Below are positions 53,901 to 62,900 of a stretch of 64,000 nt of DNA, one piece after another (positions within the stretch are counted from its first letter, which is position 1; every line of letters begins with the position of its first letter). Source of the stretch: Spisula solida (taxonomy: Eukaryota > Mollusca > Bivalvia > Venerida > Mactridae); contig OX365946.1 of NCBI GenBank assembly GCA_947247005.1, positions 6,642,453 to 6,706,452 of the forward strand. The letters run 5' to 3'. Position numbers and translations under genes: made by a program. The notes beneath the pieces were generated by a model. That model was not told the origin of the DNA, searched no databases, and saw nothing but the letters and a program-made list of their open reading frames with translations.

Positions 53901-56900
53901 GGAAAATGAACTAGGTGGACTCATTTTCGAAAAACTAGACTCTATTTTCTGTAAATATACGGATGACGTAAACAGCGACCAAATTGTACATGTAATTTAA
54001 TTTAGTTAACTGCGTGCGCAAGTGCCCGTATATTTTGATTAATTTATAATTTAGTGTGACCAAATACTATTTTCCAGGATGCTATATTGTTCGTACATCG
54101 CATTATTGTGACAACTAGTCAAAAAGGCGAGACTACCGAATTATACTTGAAAATACGCAGGTCGAACCGACTTTGAATTGAGACAAGGAGAGTTGAATTA
54201 CCTTCAAATATTAGATCTTATCCATTATTGTTACACATGTGTTTTATCAATGCTATATATAATAATCATGAATTATTACACTAACACTGATTAACAGATT
54301 ATAAATGAGCGATGATTTCAATATGTTTCTAAAAATTGAGTCAAAGCGTGCAAATATTCGCAGATCAGTCAAAATTCGAATGTGCATCGGCTACGATATC
54401 TTTGATGTCAGTTCACAACAGTTTCTTTTGCCCGATATAGGTCGGCAGCGTCTGAGTATTATTCATCTATCGATTGTCGGCGACTTCTGAAGTTACAATG
54501 TCGGTACGACTGTCTTTGATCGGAATAGTAAGGGCATGGTGATTTATAGTTGCGTTTTTGTCAACATCCACATCCTGCTATTTGTTGACTACATACGTTC
54601 AATAAAATGTTTTCATAATTTATTTCATAACCTGCACCCGTTTTTTCACCATTTTCTCGCTCGTACATCTACGCACAAAGGCTGCCGTATACGTTGCTAT
54701 GGGCGAACGTATACGTAACGCCGTTGCTATGGATCGTACAAACGAGTACCTGCTTCTGTCGCAAATTTTAGTAAGGAATACATAGGTTGGGACTGAAAAA
54801 TAAAATAATTCTTTACGAAATTTTGTGGTGGGTTTTAACACTGAAGCATTTTTGTGGCCTTACAATAGTTCTAAACTCCCGCACTGCCAGCATATATATA
54901 TATATATATCTTCCAGTGACACTTACGCACTAGGTCACACCTGTGAACTTTATGCATATCAAGGGCTACACAGGGTGTCAATTACTATCAATTATACGCT
55001 TGTAATAAACAAGTGCACATTGTAGGTAAAATTAATTGTTCGTGAATTCCACTATTGCCACCGCAAAACATCGTGTTTCCACCGTGTTGTCATGGTGGCA
55101 ATGGCCACGATGGGCTATCCACCCTAATTTAAAGTCTAGGTGGATTTGGGTGGGTTCACGGTGGCATATTTTGCGTTGCCACCCAGAGTCGTCGCCACCG
55201 TGACGGGTGGACTTTGGAAAACCCACCTTGCGTGTACTTGTGTTTGCCGATTTGCAATAAAGTTTGTTATTTTGTTAGTTTTTTTTTATTTTCTTGCGCC
55301 CATTCACCCGCCGGATAGGCTTGTCTCCTAGTGACCGCTTTTTAATTTCTGACTGTCCACTGTGTACTAGTGAGTGCTGCTTTCCCTGTTCGGGTGTTTT
55401 TTATCTGCATCTTGTTAATTACGGCATGTGCGTAAAAATATTGTGGACTCGATTTATAAATTAATGTTGAGGGTTCGCAATAAATACTAACAAAGATCTA
55501 AAAATACAACTCGTAACGTTAACGTATTTTTGTTTAGCGATCTTAATTCAATAATCGCCATGTTTCAATCGACAGCAATTTATAGAATTGTGGTTATGTA
55601 CAGTCAACTGTCTTTAAACAACAGTCTTTACAGTTTTTATGTGTGTGCGAGTACCTTATATCTCATATACACAATTGCACACACAAACATAATTTGCGTC
55701 AATACCATGTGGTCAAAAACAACCGACCTCCACAGAGCGGCATTTTTTCTTTAATATCCTCCCTAGCACGTCTTCAATTGCACTGCACAGACAATCACGT
55801 GAATAAAGTTCACAAACGACGTCTTGCATTAGTAGACTAGTCATTTGAAGTTGCCGCCGATGACGTTTTATGTTTGCCGATAAAAGACCACAAGCCGACG
55901 TCAAAGAGACTCGCCACGCCCAAAGATCGAAATGGGTTAATAGGTGCAATGGAAATTTACCCAGATTTATACGCCTATAATCTGACATGCGTACGTGTCA
56001 AACAACTAAATGTTGACATGGTTATTTTTAGTGTTATTTACGAGAAAACTACTGCACCAATATTTTTTCTAGGATTTTTTTTAAGGAATTAATTAATGGA
56101 CTTATGTAATTATTATGTAAGTACAATTTCACCACATTCTAATTTAATGCACTTCAATACGTGTCGGAAATAATTAATATAACAAACAAGTGTTGTACAG
56201 GTACATGTAAAGAAAAACATTTTTTTGCAGCAAGTCACCGTGATGCGGGTACGGACCCTTAAAAACACTTAAAAAATCACCGCGGACACTCACTTATCGG
56301 CGGACACGGAACACCGTCGACACAGATATTAAAGTGGTCACCGTGTCCGTTTAAGGGGCCACTAGATTTTTCTGAGTGTCCAGGTCACGGTGACCGGACA
56401 CTTCAATTTATTTTATGTCACGGTGTTCGCGTGTCCATTGGAAAAAACACGTTGTCTGTACTGTAGGTAGGTAGGCCTTTTTAGGTGAAGTGTGTGAGAC
56501 GTACGTCAGTGGTCACAATTTACTAAACTTATGCAACTAGAATCATCTCTGCCACTAGCCATCTGTTATTGCATAGGAGTGTACTGAGCTAAAATATATG
56601 GTAGGTAGGGTTGCCTGAACCAGGTATTTTTTATTTTCGCTTAATACAACTTAATTTTCTGACAATATTAATGTGTTAATTGATATGTCATCATGCAAGG
56701 ACTAGCTCAGATTTGTCCAAGCGAAGAGTGTGATGAGAACAACCTTCTAAATAAATTGGCTTGTTGAATCTCTTTCAGAAACCTTATCATTAGAAAATAG
56801 TAGGTCGGACCCCTTGAGAGAAAATTATGAAGATTTACAAGTTTTTTCAGTTTATGGAAATCAATGCATGTCATGAAATTTCATTTATTTCAAGTTTTAT

Positions 56901-59900
56901 TTGTTAAAATATAATGTCTTGATTATTTTAGGTGCCAATCATGTTGATCCGTTCATTAGGGCTGTCAAGTGCCTCAAGCATTGATATGTACAGTACTTAC
57001 AGTAATAACATGTGGTACATTGTATTGACAGGTGTGACAGTGGGGGCTGTGTGTGTATATCCTAGCAGGGTTGCTGATGCTGTTAACTCACTGAAAGCTG
57101 CTGGTGCCAGTCACATTCCTGTTGCTTCAGGTAAGATGATAACATAAGTCACACTGGTGTCAGCCATATTCCTGTTGCTTCAGGTAAAATGATTACATAA
57201 GTCACACGGGTGTCTGCCACATTCCTGTTGCTTCAGGTAAAATGATTACATAAGTCACACGGGTGTCTGCCACATTCCTGTTGCTTCAGGTAAGATGATA
57301 ACATAAGTCACACTGGTGTCAGCCACATTCCTGTTGCTTCAGGTAAGATGATTACATAAGTCACATGGGTGTCTGCCACATTCCTGTTGCTTCAGGTAAG
57401 ATGATTACATAAGTCACACGGGTGTCTGCCACATTCCTGTTGCTTCAGGTAAGATGATAACATAAGTCACACTGGTGTCTGCCACATTCCTGTTGCTTCA
57501 GGTAAGATGATTACATAAGTCACACGGGTGTCTGCCACATTCCTGTTGCTTCAGGTAAGATGATAACATAAGTCACACTGGTGTCTGCCACATTCCTGTT
57601 GCTTCAGGTAAAATGATTACATTAGTGACACTGGTGTCAGCCATATTCCTGTTGCTTCAGGTAAAATGATTACATAAGTCACACGGGTGTCTGCCACATT
57701 CCTGTTGCTTCAGGTAAAATGATTACATAAGTGACACTGGTGTCAGCCATATTCCTGTTGCTTCAGGTAAAATGATTACATAAGTCACACGGGTGTCTGC
57801 CACATTCCTGTTGCCTCAGGTAAAATGATTACATAAGTCACACGGGTGTCAGCCACATACCTGTTGCTTCAGGTCAAATGATTACATAAGATACACGGGT
57901 GTCAGCCACATTCCTGTTGCTTCAGGTAAAATGATTACATAAGTCACACGGGTGTCTGCCACATTCCTGTTGCCTCAGGTAAAATGATTACATAAGTCAC
58001 ACGGGTGTCAGCCACATACCTGTTGCTTCAGGTCAAATGATTACATAAGATACACGGGTGTCAGCCACATTCCTGTTGCTTCAGGTAAAATGATTACATA
58101 AGTCACACGGGTGTCTGCCACATTCCTGTTGCTTCAGGTAAGATGATAACACAAGTCAAAGTTCCAGAAAGTTGCGCTTCCTTACTGGGGCGCGAACCCG
58201 AGACAATTCCCTTACAAGGGGAATGCTGTACTGACAGAGCTATCCAATAGACTACACATACTGCCATCCATATTTTCCACAGTGACACATGCCTGTATAG
58301 TTGCCCAATGATTGGGCCTGATTGATAATGTTATACAGTATACCAGTTTTTCAGGATGTATCTTTAATAACGTCTGCAACATTATTTAAGGATCTTTGAG
58401 TCATTGCTTTATATTGCTGTTGTCTTGTTCAGGGGTCCTACTATTCCGGAATAATTCAGAAATCCAGATTTGCTGCAACAGAAAGAAAGAATGTTTTTAC
58501 AGAAAATAAAAGTTATTTGATGAAAAAATACTAAGTATTGACTGAGTTATGGCCATTTGAAATTTCATATGCTGAATTTTAATAAGAAAACAATGTTTGA
58601 AACCAAGTTTTTGTGTAGGAATGGCACAAAAACAGACCTGCGTCTTAATTTCCAGATTGGTCATTATGCCTCAGTAGAACCCCTGCTTGTTGTCCTTGAA
58701 CATATTGATAATAACATGATGACTTGGGGGCAGACTGACTTGTCACTTGAGCAATCTTGGCTGGTTATGGTGTTTTGTGACATTGGCAGACTTCTGGAAA
58801 CTGACAAACCTGACCTACAAATTTTGATCAGGTCCGATGCAATTTTTCAAAATTTAGGACCCACTAATTTTGATCAGGTCCGAGGCAATACTTCAAAATT
58901 TTGGTCCGACCGTCCAACACTCTTCTTAAGCATAATCTGCAATTGTGTATGAGTTAACATGCTTTACATAATTTTACTATAGGCGATTAATATGTACTAC
59001 ATGTTTTCATTGTTCCTTGATTTGTTCTAACATGGAAGATTTTGGTATTTATATGTGATAAATAAAGATATAATATAATAAATATAATATATATATGAGC
59101 CAGTCTCCAGGAAAACCTGCTTTTTTGACAAAACATTTGATTTGAGATTTTTTATTATCTAAAAGAGTAACCTTAATGTAGCAAAATGCAAAAGAAATTT
59201 TGTTAATATCATGATTTTTGAGGAAGTTACAGTTGTTTAGTTGAGGCCCTATTCAGATCCTTTTTGCGTGACGTTGCAAGCGTCATTCAAACGTTATTCG
59301 ACGTCGTTGTAACAAGTACTTTATAAATACTGCATTTGATCAATTCTTGATGTAAACTGGTCAAAATTATATATATCAAGTTTTAGAATGTTTTAAGTTT
59401 TAAAATATACAACCAAATTGTAAATATTCACATTTAGAGAAAGACTACTACTGTTTTAAACAACTAACTCCTTGTTTCTCTCAATGAGAGTACTTTTCTG
59501 AAATTGGTCACCATAGCAACGAAGTAAATGATTTCGACATTATTCATAAGAAATTTTAAAGCTAAGATATAGTAATATATGGATAAATGACTTAAAATTG
59601 AATCTATTGATATGTCATTTTTTCTTATTTGAAAGCTTTTTTAAAAGCTTGTTACATGCAGTAATTACATAATGTCAATATAGCAGGTTTTCCTGGAGAC
59701 TGGCTCATATATAATAAAATAAAAATATAAAGTGATTTACAATATACATTATGTTGTATTTGATTACAAGTAATACTTAACAATGTTTAACCATGTATGT
59801 TGTTATATTCCAGTGGCTACTGGGTTCCCGTGTGGACAGACACATATAAAGACACGTTTAGAAGAGATAAGACTTGCTGTTGATGATGGTGCCAGAGAGA

Positions 59901-62900
59901 TAGATATCGTAATCAACCGACAGATGGCACTTACAGGAGATTGGCAAGGTTTGTGCATTCTGTAAAATGATTATTTTTCAAGGGAGTTGAATTTTTGTTG
60001 ATTTTGTTGTTGAATTCGACCACAAAATCCAATCCCCATGATGAATCAACCTCCCCAGTACAGAACCTAGATTTACCCTTCCCTGTTTTGTAATCCTTGA
60101 ACTAACGATCCAGCTAAATGCATTTTCATCAAAATCCACGAAATTTAATACCCACGAAAATATGTGATTTTACAGTATAAATCATTCTTGCCCTCCATCC
60201 ATCAGTCAGTCTGTCGAAAATCAGTATCAACTTTCAGTCATGACTTGAACAGTTTCCAAGCAGAGACTTCGTAGACGTGTAGGGGCCAATCAGGAAACTG
60301 TTAATGCACATTTTAATATTTTTTTATTCTGACAAAAAATTGTTGTTGCATTGGATATGGAAATTGTGTATATGTAAAAAAGGGTCATGGCTTCAAACTG
60401 ATAGGGGAATTTTGTATTGCTTGCAATTCTTTAGTGACTTGTACAACTGGATCATTTCCAGCGCTCATAGGCGGATCCAGGGGGGGGGGGGGCGGACCCG
60501 GCATACGCCCCCCCCTAAAATCGTCAGAGCCTAGGTAATTTATCATATTTTGGATGTAAGAACAATATTGATATGCAATTTTTTTATTGATTTTAAAGTG
60601 AACTTAATGCTGTATGCAAGCAACAAGATATGGGACTGATTGGTAGCATGGTGCCAAACATCGGCTACAGAGATTCTTGCACATTAAAAATGTCTGACAA
60701 GTCATAAAAGATTAATACAGTTGGCTTGATTTTCTAATAAACCTGTCCTTTTCATTAAAAAAAAGATATCTCAGAATGCAGCTGACGAATTCCGTGGTTC
60801 TTTTTAGAACGTCACGAGGCAGAAAGCAACTGGACCCCCTGGTCGCTAGATCCCAAGTATTTCACATTTCCACTTGAACAAAAGTGAAGCCCTGGAGTTC
60901 GCAGGGTATGCTGCTCAGATAGACAGTGCATTTTTTCTTCGTGACGTATTCACAGCAGCTATATATCAGTGAATATTATCGTTAGTCCTGGCTATATAAA
61001 CAACGATTTTTCTTGCTCGTTTCGCTCGCTGTAGATCTACGCAAATTCAATGAAAGTTTTCGATTTATCAATGAGTTTGTTGGGTATGCTGCTCAGATAA
61101 ACACTGATTTTTTTCCAATTCTTACAATTACTAAACAGTGAATATTACCAAGTGATAAGTTTGTGGTGTATGCTGCTGAAATAGATGATTGCATTTTTTT
61201 TCTCTCCGCTCGCACAACCGCTATCAGTTAAGTTTGTCAAGTAGGGAATGAGTATGTGGGATATGCTGCTCAAACAATTAATTATATTCTTGCTCGCCTT
61301 ACTCTCACATTAACTTTATCAATGAATATTATAAGATGAAGAACGAAATTGTGTGGAATGCTTCTCAGAGATACATTTTTCTTGCTCGCTTCGCTCGCAC
61401 ATTTCTTTGAGGGGGGGGGGGGGTCAATACATGAATGTAGGCCCCCCCTAACGCCAAATCCTGGATCCGCCCCTGGCGCTATGTTAGCCTGTGTTGTATG
61501 CCCATACCCCAGTAGTTATTACTTTGCAAAGATTTAAGTTAAAATTAAATTCCAACAGCTAAGGAGGGGCATATTGCTTTGTACATGTCGATAAATATGT
61601 GTGCATCAGTCACACCTGTAGGTAGATAGATTCAATAGCTGGACAAAGCTTGATTTGAAAATCATCAAACCTTACATAGAGGTTGGTCAACAATGGTAGA
61701 ATTGATTTTGAGGTCAAAGGTCATGGTCACCAAGACATAAAAATATACATGTTTTCTTTGCTTACAGGTGTATATGATGAGGTGAGAATGATGAAGGAAG
61801 CCTGTGGTGAAGCACATCTGAAGACTATACTTGCCACCGGTGAACTGGGTAGTCTTGTCAATGTACATAAAGCCAGTATCGTCTGCATGATGGCAGGTAA
61901 GGCTAAGCTGTAGATGAAGTTAAATACAAACGAAAGATCAACTATTATGACAAGAGTTGTCTGTCCTGTCATTTCTGTTATAACAAGGGCTGTCTGTCCT
62001 GTCATTTCTGTTATAACAAGGGCCGTCTGTCCTGTCATTTCTGTTATAACAAGAGTTCTCTGTCTTGTCATTTCTGTTATAACAAGAGTTCTCTGTCCTG
62101 TCATATCTGTTCGAACAGGAATTATCTCCCCTGTTGTAACAAGATTTGTCTGTCCTATCATTTATGTTATAACAAGAGATGTCTGTCCTGTCATATCTGT
62201 TAAAACAAGAGTTGTCGGTCCTGTCATTTCTTGTTTGAATAAGAATTGTCTCCCCTGCTGTACCAAGAATTGTCTCCCCTGATGTACCAAGAGTTGTCTG
62301 TCCTGTGAAAATAAATGTTGAAATCTTGTAACTTCAGGAGCTGACTTCATCAAGACTTCTACGGGTAAAGAAGGTGTGAATGCCACATTATTGGTGGGAC
62401 TTGTCATGGTACGGGCTATCAGAGAGTACCACGAGAGGACGGGATATAAGGTATGTGTTGTCTGTGATGTAGTATAGTAAGGCAGGAATGTCATAGTGTA
62501 TGAAACAGGCCAGGTTCTCTGTATACCTTCTAACACTTCATTCAAGCATTCAAAGTTACATGAAGCTTTAATAGGATGCATGAAGTTTTACATTTTTCTA
62601 CATGAGCTTTAATGTTATCAGCATTATTGTTTTTCCCTGACATTGAGGTTATCCATTCCCTGGTGCTACGGTAGAACGTTAAAGCCTCTAACAGTGTTGG
62701 CTTGAATTTCTTTAGAAACCTTAAGTAGGTTCTTCACTCCAACCAAGATGATGACCTACAGTAGATGACTCAAACAGGTAGATGGCTCAAGTCGTTTTCA
62801 TGGTCCAAAGGCAGTTTGAGGCATAAAAGTTCTACTGTATATGGTATATACAGTGTTTTAGATATAATCCACATTTTATACTAATTGAAGGGTAGTTGCT

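Noticed and set aside
57131..58140. Series of duplicated complete micro-exons
   Set aside because: Units do carry acceptor-like and donor sequences, but with AG directly next to GT there is no exon body between them, so they are better read as decoy donors or zero-length recursive sites.
58557..58952. 131-codon open frame within DERA intron 4
   Set aside because: No family motif, contains a short internal duplication, and lies between confirmed exons.
61727..62282. Open frames of 122 and 144 codons in DERA intron 6
   Set aside because: They are translations of the 33-bp minisatellite and lie between two well-supported DERA exons.
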